From: Candidatus Eisenbacteria bacterium | GTDB lineage: Bacteria > Desulfobacterota > Binatia > DP-6 | Direction of reading: 5' to 3' | Assembly: GCA_035577985.1 (NCBI GenBank) | Contig: DATJZY010000026.1 | Location: forward strand, 1 to 61,263 | DNA: 61,263 bases | Part shown: in pieces, positions 49,247-58,331 of the stretch | Position numbering within the stretch: the first letter of the stretch is position 1 | How the letters are laid out: each line of letters begins with the position of its first letter | Made by a program: the position numbers and the translations under genes | The notes under the pieces: model-generated | What the model saw: only the letters and a program-made list of their open reading frames with translations | Told to the model about the DNA's origin: nothing | Databases searched by the model: none

Positions 49247-51055
49247 CTATCCTGTCGCGCGCAGCGCCAGGGTGGCGGGCACGCGGACGACGAAGGTCGA
49301 GCCGGCTCCCGGCTTGCTCGAGACGTCGACCATGCCGCCCAGCAGCGTCGTCAGGCGCTTCACGATGTGGAGCCCGAGGCCGACGCCCCCGAAGCGGCGC
49401 GTGTCCGAGCCGTCCACCTGACGGAACATCTCGAAGATCACCGGCAGCGCCTCGGCGGGGATGCCGATGCCGGTGTCGGCGACGGTGAGGGCCAGGAGGT
49501 CGTCCTCCCACGTGGCCACGACCCGCACGTGCCCCGCGTTCGTGAACTTGAGCGCGTTGCCGACGAGGTTCTTGAGGATCGTCTTCACCTTCGCCCGATC
49601 GGTGACAATCGCGGGGCGCATCGCGCTCTCCCACGAGAGCTCGACGGCGTCCGGAACGAGAGGCTCGAGCTCGATCGCGAGCTCCGCGAACAGGGAGTCG
49701 AGCACGACCGGCGCGCGGTCGACCGTCTCGCGTCCGGCCTCGAGGCGGCCCACGTCGAGCGTGGCCGTCACCAGCTCGAAGAGCTCCGCGGAGCTGCGCT
49801 GCACCCGGTCGAGCATCTCGCGCTGCGGGAGCGTGAGCGCGCCGGCGGCGCCCTCGAGCAGCATGTCCGTGTAGCCGGTGATGACGTTGAGGGGCGTGCG
49901 CAGCTCGTGCGACATGGTCGCGACGAACTCGGACTTGAGGCGGCTCGCGGCTTTGAGATCGGCGATCAGGCGGGCGTTCTCGATCGCGATCGCGGTGGCA
50001 TGTGCGATCCCGAGCGCGAGGCGTCGCTGGCGCGCGCTGAACGGCCCCGTGCGGTGGACGTAGCCGTGGATCTGGGTGCCGAGGGCTTTGCCGCCGGCCG
50101 CGATCGGCGCGCAGAGCACGGACGACGTGTCCATGCGCCGGAGCAGATCGGCCGGCATGAACGCCTGGTGGGCCGCGTCGGGCATCTCGAGCAGCTCGCC
50201 GGGGCGCACGGCGCCGACCATCGGCACGCTCGAGATCGGCCACTCGATCTCCCGCAGCTCGGCGACGAGCTCCGCACGCGAGCCCGCGTTCGCCACCAGG
50301 CGCGTCGCCTTGTGCACGTCGTCCCAGATGTACGTGCTGCTCCAGTCGCAGCCGAGCGCGTCGCGGGCGAGCGCGCACACGGTGTCCAGCATGTCGCTCT
50401 GGCCCAGGTGCTCGCCGAGCGCTTCGCCGATGCGCACCAGCGTCGAGGCGACGTGCGCCTCTTCTTCCGCGAGCGCCTTCGAGGCGGCGAGCGCCGCGTC
50501 GGCACGGAAGCGGTCGAAGCGCGCGCGCTCGAGCGCGTGCGCGATCAGGGCCGACGCCCCGGCGGTGGCGTAGAACCCGACCGCGAGGTGCGCCACGGCG
50601 GTGAGCGAGCCGTAGATCACCGCGAGCGACGTCACGCCGGCGCTCGTCATCGCGAAGGCCGTGACGGCCTGGGGCAGCGCGCCCCACGGCAGGAACGCCG
50701 ACGTGATGAGGCAGCCGAGGACGCTCATCGTCGAGGTCGCGTAGACGTTGTGCGAGAGCACGTCGGAGAGCGCGCCCGTCCCGAACACGAGGGTCATGAC
50801 ACCGATCAGGACCAGCGTGGCGCGCCGCCGCACCGGCGTCCCGCGGAGCGCAAAGATGCCCGCGCCGGCGACGGCGATCTGGAAGAGCGCGATCGCAAGC
50901 AGCGGCCCGAAGACGTGCCGGTTGGCGACGAAGTCCGCGACCGTGAACGCGGAGACGGCCGCGATGATGAGGGCGCAGCCCGCGCGGCCTTGCTCGGCGA
51001 GCTGCGGGAGCGACGCGTCTCGGAGTCGGGAACGATCTGGAGCGGTCTCGGTCAT
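49247..51055 (-). CDS. Membrane sensor histidine kinase with GAF domain
   Basis: A 602-residue kinase. Residues about 25-190 hold six hydrophobic helices (MASE-like sensor), 200-365 a GAF-type domain, then the dimerisation/phosphoacceptor box Ser-His-Glu-Leu-Arg-Thr-Pro-Leu (His383), and ATPase boxes Asn-Leu-Val-Gly-Asn-Ala-Leu-Lys-Phe (N), Asp-Thr-Gly-Ile-Gly-Ile-Pro (G1) and Gly-Val-Gly-Leu-Gly-Leu (G2). Alternative earlier GTG start at 51091. No response regulator lies nearby, so it is an orphan kinase here. Ligand unknown. Confidence 0.93.
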   Translation of the reverse strand: MTETAPDRSRLRDASLPQLAEQGRAGCALIIAAVSAFTVADFVANRHVFGPLLAIALFQIAVAGAGIFALRGTPVRRRATLVLIGVMTLVFGTGALSDVLSHNVYATSTMSVLGCLITSAFLPWGALPQAVTAFAMTSAGVTSLAVIYGSLTAVAHLAVGFYATAGASALIAHALERARFDRFRADAALAASKALAEEEAHVASTLVRIGEALGEHLGQSDMLDTVCALARDALGCDWSSTYIWDDVHKATRLVANAGSRAELVAELREIEWPISSVPMVGAVRPGELLEMPDAAHQAFMPADLLRRMDTSSVLCAPIAAGGKALGTQIHGYVHRTGPFSARQRRLALGIAHATAIAIENARLIADLKAASRLKSEFVATMSHELRTPLNVITGYTDMLLEGAAGALTLPQREMLDRVQRSSAELFELVTATLDVGRLEAGRETVDRAPVVLDSLFAELAIELEPLVPDAVELSWESAMRPAIVTDRAKVKTILKNLVGNALKFTNAGHVRVVATWEDDLLALTVADTGIGIPAEALPVIFEMFRQVDGSDTRRFGGVGLGLHIVKRLTTLLGGMVDVSSKPGAGSTFVVRVPATLALRATG

Positions 51056-51218
51056 TGATTTGTCAGCGACGCAACGGTGACGCACCGCCACGCGCCCGAC
51101 GGACCCGGGCTAGCCGGGACGAGTCGCTGCGCGCGAGCAGCCAGCACCACGATCTGAAAGCAACCGCCATGCCGCCTGCATTGACGCCGCGGGGGCGCCG
51201 CCGCTAGAACCCGCGCCG

Positions 51219-52190
51219 ATGCCCGCCATGGTCGGTCTGCGTTTCGATCTCCGCGTGCCGCCGTTCGCGGCGACCACCCACGCTCGCCAGTACGAGGCGT
51301 GCCTCGACATCTGCGAATGGGCCGATCGCCTCGGCTTGGACGTCGTCGCGATCTCCGAGCACCACGGCGTCGAGGACGGCTACATGTCGTCGCCGATCAC
51401 GCTCGCCGCCGCGATCGCGGCGCGCACGAAGCGCCTGCGCATCAGCATCGCCGCGGTCCTGGTCCCGCTCCACGATCCGATCCGTCTCGCCGAGCAGCTC
51501 GCCACGGCGGCGCTCACGAGCGACGGCCGCATCAGCATCGTCGCCGGCATGGGCTACCGTCCCGAGGAGTTCGAGATGGCCGGCGTCGACCGCACGCAAC
51601 GCGGCAAGCTGTTCGACGAGTACGTCGGTGTCCTGCAGCAGGCATGGACGGGCGAGCCGTTCACGTGGCGCGGGCGGCGCGTGCGCGTGACGCCGAAGCC
51701 GGCGGCGCCGCCGATGATCCTGGTCGGCGGCTCGACGGCCAAGGCGGCCAAGCGTGCGGCGCGGCTGCGCTGCGGGTTCTTTCCGGCGATCGGCGACCAG
51801 GAGCTGGCGCGCATCTATCACGAGGCGTGCGCGGCCGAGGGATTCGCCGGCGGCTTCGTCGCCCTGCCGGGCGGGCCGGGCTTCGTCCACGTGACCGACG
51901 ATCCCGAGCGCGATTGGGCGCGCATCGCGCCGCACGCGCTCTACGATGCGCGCACCTATCACGACTGGCAGACGCCGGGGCAGCGCTCGGAGGTCCACGT
52001 CGACGCGACCACCGAGGCGGGGGTTCGCGCGAGCGGCGTCTACCGCGTCGTCACACCCGAGCAGTGCGTCGGCATCGCGAAGGAGTACGGGCGCGTGATC
52101 CTGCATCCGCTGATGGGCGGCATGGACCCCGATCTCGGCTGGGCGGGCTTGCGCCTGTTCGCGGACAAGGTCCTGCCACACATTCGATGA
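51219..52190 (+). CDS. LLM-class flavin/F420 oxidoreductase
   Basis: A 323-residue luciferase-like monooxygenase-type protein: Arg-Phe-Asp-Leu-Arg-Val near the start, Ser-Glu-His-His-Gly (flavin-side His-His), Gly-Arg-Ile-Ser-Ile-Val-Ala-Gly-Met-Gly-Tyr and Leu-Val-Gly-Gly-Ser-Thr. Coupled by ATGA to the next gene. It would use reduced flavin or F420 on a small molecule. Distinct from the LLM gene at 45287 (little similarity outside the barrel). Confidence 0.85.
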   Translation: MPAMVGLRFDLRVPPFAATTHARQYEACLDICEWADRLGLDVVAISEHHGVEDGYMSSPITLAAAIAARTKRLRISIAAVLVPLHDPIRLAEQLATAALTSDGRISIVAGMGYRPEEFEMAGVDRTQRGKLFDEYVGVLQQAWTGEPFTWRGRRVRVTPKPAAPPMILVGGSTAKAAKRAARLRCGFFPAIGDQELARIYHEACAAEGFAGGFVALPGGPGFVHVTDDPERDWARIAPHALYDARTYHDWQTPGQRSEVHVDATTEAGVRASGVYRVVTPEQCVGIAKEYGRVILHPLMGGMDPDLGWAGLRLFADKVLPHIR

Positions 52191-52588
52191 GCTGGCTCGT
52201 GAACACCCCGGTGGTCCGCACGCTCGGCGACGCGCTCGCGCTGCGGCCGGATCTCCTTGCGGGCTATCGCGCCTTCGAGGCGACGGCCGCCGACCCGACG
52301 GTGATCGATCCCGCGCTCCGCGCGGCGTATCGCCGGCGCATCGCGGTGCTCGTCGGCGGACGCCCCGACCCCGAGGCGACGAGCCGCACCCCATCCCCTG
52401 CCCACGCCGTCGTGAGCGAGCTCGTCGAGCAGATCGTGCTCGACCCGCACGGCGTGACGGACGACCTCGTGGACCGGGTACGCGCGCACTACACGCCGCG
52501 CGAGATCGTCGCCATCGCGCAGGATGCCGCCGTGTGCGAGGGGCTGGCGCGCCTCGCGCGTCTGCTCGACGTCCGTCCGGAGCTCTGA
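52187..52588 (+). CDS. CMD/AhpD-like helical protein lacking the CxxC pair
   Basis: A 133-residue all-helical protein: Leu-Arg-Pro-Asp-Leu-Leu, Arg-Arg-Arg-Ile-Ala-Val-Leu-Val-Gly, His-Ala-Val-Val-Ser-Glu-Leu, and Tyr-Thr-Pro-Arg-Glu-Ile-Val-Ala-Ile-Ala-Gln. The layout, including Tyr-Thr-Pro-Arg-Glu, resembles carboxymuconolactone-decarboxylase/AhpD folds, but the catalytic Cys-x2-Cys is absent. Its start overlaps the LLM stop (ATGA) and it ends 1 nt before the next gene. Probably a partner subunit of the next gene product. Confidence 0.65.
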   Translation: MSWLVNTPVVRTLGDALALRPDLLAGYRAFEATAADPTVIDPALRAAYRRRIAVLVGGRPDPEATSRTPSPAHAVVSELVEQIVLDPHGVTDDLVDRVRAHYTPREIVAIAQDAAVCEGLARLARLLDVRPEL

Positions 52589-52589
52589 G

Positions 52590-53105
52590 ATGGCGCGCGT
52601 GCCGCTTCCGGATGCCGCGACGGCCGACGTCCAGCGCACCGGCGTCCTCGGCCACGAGCCGCGCCTGCTGCGGCGGTTCATGGAGCTGTACGGCCGTCTG
52701 TGGCGCGACGGGATCGTCGATCATCCCACCAAGGAGGTCGTCCGCCTCCGCAACGCGCGCGTCACGGGCTGTGGCTACTGCCGCAACGTGCGCTTCTCGA
52801 TCGCGCGCGAGCACGGGCTCGACGAGGGGCAGGTGGCGCTCATCGCCGACGACTACGCCGGCTCGGCGCTGTCGCCCCGGCACCAGGCGGCGATCGCGCT
52901 GACGGACGTGCTCCTCGGCCGCCGCGCCGGGGTCGACGCCGCGCTCGCCGCCGAGCTGCACGGGATCTTCACCCCCGCGGAGCTGGTCGAGCTCGGCGTG
53001 ACGGCGGCCCTCTGCATGGGCTTCTCCAAGATCGCCGTCACGCTCGGATCGGCGCCGGCGGACATGCCGGTCACGATCGTACCGACGCCCATGCCGCCCG
53101 AGTGA
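52590..53105 (+). CDS. Carboxymuconolactone decarboxylase/AhpD-family protein with CGYC
   Basis: A 171-residue protein of the CMD fold with Thr-Gly-Cys-Gly-Tyr-Cys-Arg-Asn-Val-Arg (redox Cys pair), Leu-Ser-Pro-Arg-His-Gln-Ala-Ala-Ile-Ala-Leu and Phe-Thr-Pro-Ala-Glu-Leu-Val-Glu-Leu. AhpD proteins use Cys-x2-Cys for peroxidase relay; others decarboxylate lactones. Third gene of an LLM-CMD-CMD unit, so it may act on the product or the flavin peroxide of the LLM enzyme. Ends 4 nt before tex. Confidence 0.85.
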   Translation: MARVPLPDAATADVQRTGVLGHEPRLLRRFMELYGRLWRDGIVDHPTKEVVRLRNARVTGCGYCRNVRFSIAREHGLDEGQVALIADDYAGSALSPRHQAAIALTDVLLGRRAGVDAALAAELHGIFTPAELVELGVTAALCMGFSKIAVTLGSAPADMPVTIVPTPMPPE

Positions 53106-53109
53106 GCCC

Positions 53110-55491
53110 ATGACCTTCGACGCGTTCCTCCACGCCGCCCATCCCCACATCCCGATCGCGGCCGCGCAGGCGGTGCTGGCGCTGGTCGCCGAGGGCGCGA
53201 CGCTCCCGTTCATCGCGCGCTACCGCAAGGAGCGCACGCAGAACCTCGCCGAGCGAGACGTCATGGCGGTCGCCGACGCGAAGGAGCGGTACGACGCGCT
53301 CCTGCTCCGCCAGCGCTTCGTGTGCGAGGAGATCGCGCGCCAGGGCAAGCTGACGCCGGCGCTCCGCGCCGAGGTCGAGGCCACCTTCGACCGCGACGCG
53401 CTCGAGGACCTCTACGTGCCCTTCAAGCGCAAGCGCCGCACCCCGGCCGTCGCCGCCGCCGAGGCCGGCCTGGGGCCGCTCGCCGACTGGATCTGGAACT
53501 GCGGGCACGGGCTCGACACGCCGCTGCCCGGACAGACGCTCGACCTCTGGGCGTTCACCTTCCGGAGCGAGGAGCACGGCATCGCCGACGCGGCGCAGGC
53601 GATCGCCGGCGCCGAGGACATCCTCGTCGAGCGGATCGCGGAGATCGTGCCGCTGCGCACGCGCGTGCGCGAGGCGCTGGCGCGCGAGGCGTGGCTGCAC
53701 GTGTCGCGCGGCGAGCGGGGCAAGGAGGGCGGGCGCTTCGCGGCCTACTTCGACGTGCACGAGCCCGTGGGCGCGATGCTCGATCCGGCGAACGCCCAGC
53801 GCTACCTCGCCATCCGTCGCGGCGTGAACGAAGGCGAGCTGCGGGTGGAGCTCGGCGGCGCGAGCGACGATGCCGATCTCACGGCGCGGCTGCGCGCACT
53901 GGTCGAGGCCGAGGCGTGCACGGTGGCCGACGCGCCCGGTGCGGACGTCCTCGGGCGAGCCGCGCGCCGCGCCTTCGACGCGCACGTTCTCCCCGCCGCC
54001 GAGACGGCCGTGCAGAAGGCCCTGCGTGCCGCCGCCGACGACATCGCCGTCGACGAGATCGCGGCGGGCGCTCGCGCGCTCCTCATGGCCGCGCCCTTCG
54101 GCCCGCGCGTCGTCATCGGCATCGACCTCGCGCCGCGCGGCGGTAGCAAGGTCGCCGTCGTCGGCGGGAACGGCCGGCCGATCGGCCAGGGCGTCATCCA
54201 CGCCGGCGACGCCGAGAAGCGCGCCCGCGCGGGCGACCTCCTCGCCGAGCTGGTGACGGCGCACGGCGCCCAGGCGATCGCGATCGGCGACGGCCTCGCG
54301 AGCAAGGACGTCGTGCGCGGCGTGCGCGCGCTCGTGCGCGAGCGCGGCGCCGGCGTTCCGGTCCTCGTCGTCTCCGAGATCGGCGCCGGGGCGTGGGCGG
54401 CGAGCGAAGCGGGGCATGCGGACCTGCCCGACCTCGATCAGGCGACGCGGGCGGCCGTCACGATCGCGCGCCGCCTGCAGGATCCGCTGGCCGAGCTCGT
54501 CCGGCTCGAGCCGCGACAGCTCGCGGTCGGCATGCACGTGCACGACGTCTCGCAGCCGCGGCTCGAGCGCGGCCTCGACGCGACCGTCGCAGCCTGCGTC
54601 GCCGACGTCGGCGTCGACGTCAACACGGCGCCCGAGCATCTGCTCGCGCGCGTCCCGGGCCTCACGCCCGGGCTCGCGCGGGCGATCGTCGAGCAGCGCG
54701 GCGCGCAGGGACCCTTCGCGTCGCGCGCCGCCGTGCGCGCGGTGCCGCTCCTCGACCACCGCGCGTTCGAGCAGGCCGCGGGCTTCCTGCGCGTGCACGG
54801 GGGTCCCCACGCGCTCGACGCGACGGGCATCCATCCCGAGCGCTACGAGACGCTCGAGCGTCTGGCGGTGACGCACGGCACGGACGCCGCCGGCCTGTGC
54901 GGCGACGGTGCGAAGCTCGTGGCCGCCGCCGCGGCCGAGCTCGAGCCCGAGATCGGTCCCTACACCTTCGCCGACGTCGTGCGTGCGCTCGAGCAGGCGG
55001 GGCGCGATCCGCGCGGCGCCCTCGCGCCGGCCGATTTCGCGCCCGCGGTGCGGACGCTCGACGAGCTGACGCCCGGCCTCACGTGTCCCGGGATCGTGAC
55101 CAGCGTCACCACCTTCGGCGCGTTCGTCGACATCGGCCTCGCGCAGGACGGGCTCGTCCACGTGTCGCGGCTCGCGGATCAGTTCGTGAAGGATCCGCAC
55201 GCGGTCGTGAAACCGGGCGATCGGGTCGAGGTGCGCGTCGTGGGCGTCGATCGCGACAAGCAGCAGATCGCTCTCAGCATGCGGCGCGAGGCGCCCGCCG
55301 CGCCGGCCTCCCGCCCGGCGCCGTCGGTCTCGGCTCCGCGCCGCCCGCAGGAGCCGCCGCGTCGCGGCGGCGATCGCCCGAAGCCGCGTGAGCCGCGCCC
55401 CGCGTTCAACAACCCCTTCGCCGACCTCGCCTCGCAGCTCCGCGGCGGCGGCGGAAAATCGTCGGACCCGTCGAAAGGGCGATCATCCTGA
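53110..55491 (+). CDS. tex: Tex family RNA-binding transcription accessory protein
   Basis: A 793-residue Tex protein: Thr-Leu-Pro-Phe-Ile-Ala-Arg-Tyr-Arg-Lys-Glu near residue 35, YqgF-like RNase H fold around 330-450 (Gly-Ile-Asp-Leu-Ala-Pro-Arg-Gly-Gly), two HhH motifs around 500-560 (Asp-Val-Asn-Thr-Ala and Gly-Leu-Thr-Pro-Gly-Leu-Ala), S1 RNA-binding domain at 650-720 (Gly-Ala-Phe-Val-Asp-Ile-Gly ... Asp-Gly-Leu-Val-His-Val-Ser), then a basic Pro/Arg tail. The tail region overlaps the next, convergent gene by 86 nt. Confidence 0.97.
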   Translation: MTFDAFLHAAHPHIPIAAAQAVLALVAEGATLPFIARYRKERTQNLAERDVMAVADAKERYDALLLRQRFVCEEIARQGKLTPALRAEVEATFDRDALEDLYVPFKRKRRTPAVAAAEAGLGPLADWIWNCGHGLDTPLPGQTLDLWAFTFRSEEHGIADAAQAIAGAEDILVERIAEIVPLRTRVREALAREAWLHVSRGERGKEGGRFAAYFDVHEPVGAMLDPANAQRYLAIRRGVNEGELRVELGGASDDADLTARLRALVEAEACTVADAPGADVLGRAARRAFDAHVLPAAETAVQKALRAAADDIAVDEIAAGARALLMAAPFGPRVVIGIDLAPRGGSKVAVVGGNGRPIGQGVIHAGDAEKRARAGDLLAELVTAHGAQAIAIGDGLASKDVVRGVRALVRERGAGVPVLVVSEIGAGAWAASEAGHADLPDLDQATRAAVTIARRLQDPLAELVRLEPRQLAVGMHVHDVSQPRLERGLDATVAACVADVGVDVNTAPEHLLARVPGLTPGLARAIVEQRGAQGPFASRAAVRAVPLLDHRAFEQAAGFLRVHGGPHALDATGIHPERYETLERLAVTHGTDAAGLCGDGAKLVAAAAAELEPEIGPYTFADVVRALEQAGRDPRGALAPADFAPAVRTLDELTPGLTCPGIVTSVTTFGAFVDIGLAQDGLVHVSRLADQFVKDPHAVVKPGDRVEVRVVGVDRDKQQIALSMRREAPAAPASRPAPSVSAPRRPQEPPRRGGDRPKPREPRPAFNNPFADLASQLRGGGGKSSDPSKGRSS

Positions 55492-56722
55492 AGCGGCTCG
55501 GCCGCCGGCCGAGGAACTCCTCGACGTCGCGCGCGATGCCGGCCGCGAGCGAGCCGCCCCGCGCGCCCTTCCGCGTCCACGTGATGGCGCCGCGTCGCCA
55601 CTGGCGCTCGGGCCCGAGCCCCAGCACGTCGAGCATCCACGCCGCGGCGCGCGCGCGCGTGACGAGGGCGACCTCGCGCGGGCCGAGGCGCACCCCGGTC
55701 GCGTGCGCGAGCTCGCCCTGGCCGCCGTAGAACGTGATCGAGAGCCCGGCGTCGCGCGCCGCCTGGGCGACGACCGAGAAGTCGACCATGAACGTGACGT
55801 CGTCGCGCCCGGGCGCGTCGTAGACGCCGCGTCCCGAGCGCGGCGGCCCCGCAAAGACGCGCCGGCGCTCGGGCGCACGGAGGTGGAACGGGCGCAGCGC
55901 GCCGTAGTCGATCCAGAGCATCTCCGCCGTCCGGTACAGGCGCGCGACGTTGCCGACCAGCGCCGGGATCGCCGGGCAGGCGAAGTAGGGCGGGAACGAG
56001 CGCCCGGTGGCGAGACGTTCGGGACAGTACCTGGCGAGGAACGCGCGCAGCCCGGGTACGGCATCCACGGGCAGCGCGACCTCGCGATAGCGCAGGCGCT
56101 CGCCGCGCCGCAGGACGGGCGCGAGACCCGACCGCGTGACCGGGCGCCCGCGGCGGCTCGGCACGACGAAGACGACGCCCGGCCCGGCGACGATCTTGTG
56201 GTGCGCGAGGCAGTCGAGCACCTCGTTCGCGATCACGAACCCGACCCTGGCGAACGGCGCGCCCGCGGCCGGCCGGCGCGCGAGATCGGCGCGCGTCCAC
56301 AGGACGCGGCTCGCGAGCTGCCCCAGCTTCGCGCGCTGGCGGCGCGCGAGCGCCGGGCTCCGCTCGACGATCCGGTAGCGGAACGCGCGTGCGAACCGTC
56401 GCCAGCGCGGCGTCACGGCGGTCTCGACGGCGGCGATCGTGTCGAGGCAGAGCTGGCCGTTGCCGGCGCCGATCTCGCAGACCTCGAAGCGCCGTGGGCG
56501 GCCGGTGCGCTCCCAGAAGCGCAGCGCCGCGCGCGCCACCATGCGGCCGAACAGCGGCGAGAGCGCGGTGGGGAAAGTGTCGTAGTGTCCGCCCTCGCCG
56601 AAGCGCACGATGCCGGTGCTGTAGTAGCCCCACGCCGGGTGGAAGAGCGCGTCGTCGACGAAGTCGCGATACGAGGGAAACCTGCGCGCGAGACGCGCGT
56701 CGGCGGAGGACGGAGCCGGCAC
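55406..56722 (-). CDS. SAM-dependent methyltransferase, MidA/NDUFAF7 family
   Basis: A 438-residue COG1565-type methyltransferase: Tyr-Arg-Asp-Phe-Val-Asp-Asp-Ala-Leu-Phe-His-Pro-Ala-Trp-Gly-Tyr-Tyr at the N-terminus, Cys-Glu-Ile-Gly-Ala-Gly-Asn-Gly-Gln-Leu (SAM loop), Ile-Ala-Asn-Glu-Val-Leu-Asp, and Trp-Ile-Asp-Tyr-Gly. In mitochondria this family dimethylates an Arg of complex I. GTG start at 56722; the C-terminus is Arg-rich, being read antisense across the tex tail. Divergence downstream into a basic tail is an overlap artefact or extension. Confidence 0.88.
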   Translation of the reverse strand: MPAPSSADARLARRFPSYRDFVDDALFHPAWGYYSTGIVRFGEGGHYDTFPTALSPLFGRMVARAALRFWERTGRPRRFEVCEIGAGNGQLCLDTIAAVETAVTPRWRRFARAFRYRIVERSPALARRQRAKLGQLASRVLWTRADLARRPAAGAPFARVGFVIANEVLDCLAHHKIVAGPGVVFVVPSRRGRPVTRSGLAPVLRRGERLRYREVALPVDAVPGLRAFLARYCPERLATGRSFPPYFACPAIPALVGNVARLYRTAEMLWIDYGALRPFHLRAPERRRVFAGPPRSGRGVYDAPGRDDVTFMVDFSVVAQAARDAGLSITFYGGQGELAHATGVRLGPREVALVTRARAAAWMLDVLGLGPERQWRRGAITWTRKGARGGSLAAGIARDVEEFLGRRPSRFRMIALSTGPTIFRRRRGAARRGRRRGC

Positions 56723-56735
56723 CAGGACGGACGAT

Positions 56736-58262
56736 CTAATCGCAGTTGACGTCGGCTTGCACGCCGCTGTGGTCGGACGACCAGCAGATCGCGGCGGGCG
56801 AGGGCCCGCACGGGGGCGCGAACGGATTGGGCTCGTCGGCGAACAGGCGCGTCGCGACGCCGTCGCCGTCTCCGTCGCCGGCGGGCTCGACCGTCGCCGA
56901 GCAGATCGACCCCGGACCCGGCGGGATCACCCAGATGTAGTCGATGCGCTCGGTCTGGCCGAGGCCGGGGCTCTCCAGGTCGGTCAGCGCGTCGTCGATG
57001 CGGCCCGACGTGCAGCCGACGCCGGAGAGGGCGTCGCACTCCGGGTTGCCGCCGGCGAGGTAGGCGTCGGTCCAGCCACGCGTCGCGTACTGCGCGTAGA
57101 CGAACGATCCCGGCGTCTCGTTGAAGTCGCCGAGCAGCAGCGCCGGGGTCGCGACGTCGTGCGTCGCCTCGATGTGCCTGGCGACCTGCACGGCCTGGCA
57201 GTCGCGCACCGTGGTGGCGCCGGCCGCGACACAGTCGGCGGGGCAGGGCTCGCTGAACGCGACGCCGCACGTTCCGCCGGCGAGGTCGCTGCCCGAGGCC
57301 AGGTGCGTCGCGTACACGTCGAGCAGGCCGATCGGGTGGTCGATGCGGACGTGGACGACGTTTCGCAGCGGCCCGAGCAGGTCGAGCGTCTCCTGCACGA
57401 GCACCGGGAAGCGCGAGAAGATCATCTCGTCGTCGAACGGGTTCGCGCCCTGGTAGACGACGCCGTACGGCGCCGGGCACGCGTTCGTGAGCGCCGCCTC
57501 GAGTGCCGCCACGTTGTCGCCGAACGGCGGCCCGGCGTTGAACACCTCTTCGAGCGCGAGGACGTCGGGGCAGCCGCGCGCGACCACGAACTGGCGCAGC
57601 AGGTCGATGCGATCCGCCCGGCGGCAGCCGGCGCTGGCGCCCGGGCAGAAGATGCCGTGGAGGACGTTCAGATCGGCGGCCGTGACGTCGCCGTCGAGGC
57701 AGGCGGCGGGCGCGAGGGCGCCGATCGCCTTGTAGCGTCCCACCTCGTTCGCCTGCACCACGCCGCCGAAAGCGGCGCAGTAGCGCGTGCCGCCCAGGCG
57801 CAGCACGACGTGGAGCGGTCCCGTCTGCATGGCCTCCAGCCCGCACGGGAAGGCGCCGCGCGCCTTCACGACGACGCGGCCGCCGCTCTTGCGCGGCGAG
57901 AGCGTGATCGACTTCACGCCCTGGGCGCTGGCGGCGGCGTCGCGATAGCGCCATCCCTTCTGCGCGCCGTTGCCGGAGATCGGGGTCCAGAAGCCCGCCG
58001 GCAGCGCGATCTCGGCATGGCACTGGCCGGCGACGTTCGACACGAACACCCGCAGCGACGCGCCCGTCGTCGGATCGGGGAACGGCGCGACGATGTTCGG
58101 GTCGACCTGGGTGCGGAACGCGAGCGTCCGGCGCGCCGGATTGCGGGCGCCGATGCTGACGCTCTTGCCTTCCACGCGTACGTCGGTCAGCGCGGCGGCG
58201 CCGCCCGGCGCGGCTCCGAACACGACCGCGACGATCAAGCAGACGAGCGTCGTCTTCATCAT
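56736..58262 (-). CDS. Secreted endonuclease/exonuclease/phosphatase-family protein
   Basis: A 508-residue exported protein with a signal peptide (Leu-Val-Cys-Leu-Ile-Val-Ala-Val-Val-Phe ... Gly-Gly-Ala-Ala-Ala). Residues about 25-190 are an unrelated beta-rich domain; about 200-505 an EEP fold: Asn-Val-Leu-His-Gly-Ile-Phe, Val-Leu-Ala-Leu-Glu-Glu-Val (metal Glu), Val-Tyr-Ala-Thr-His-Leu, Leu-Leu-Gly-Asp-Phe-Asn-Glu-Thr, Asp-Tyr-Ile-Trp and Ser-Asp-His-Ser-Gly. All catalytic residues of DNase I/sphingomyelinase-type enzymes are present. Substrate could be DNA or phospholipid. Confidence 0.88.
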   Translation of the reverse strand: MMKTTLVCLIVAVVFGAAPGGAAALTDVRVEGKSVSIGARNPARRTLAFRTQVDPNIVAPFPDPTTGASLRVFVSNVAGQCHAEIALPAGFWTPISGNGAQKGWRYRDAAASAQGVKSITLSPRKSGGRVVVKARGAFPCGLEAMQTGPLHVVLRLGGTRYCAAFGGVVQANEVGRYKAIGALAPAACLDGDVTAADLNVLHGIFCPGASAGCRRADRIDLLRQFVVARGCPDVLALEEVFNAGPPFGDNVAALEAALTNACPAPYGVVYQGANPFDDEMIFSRFPVLVQETLDLLGPLRNVVHVRIDHPIGLLDVYATHLASGSDLAGGTCGVAFSEPCPADCVAAGATTVRDCQAVQVARHIEATHDVATPALLLGDFNETPGSFVYAQYATRGWTDAYLAGGNPECDALSGVGCTSGRIDDALTDLESPGLGQTERIDYIWVIPPGPGSICSATVEPAGDGDGDGVATRLFADEPNPFAPPCGPSPAAICWSSDHSGVQADVNCD

Positions 58263-58331
58263 CTCCGCATCCCACCCGGCCGACGACGACGTCAAGCGTT
58301 TTCACCTTGACGGTCGCGTCGGGCCGCGGGT

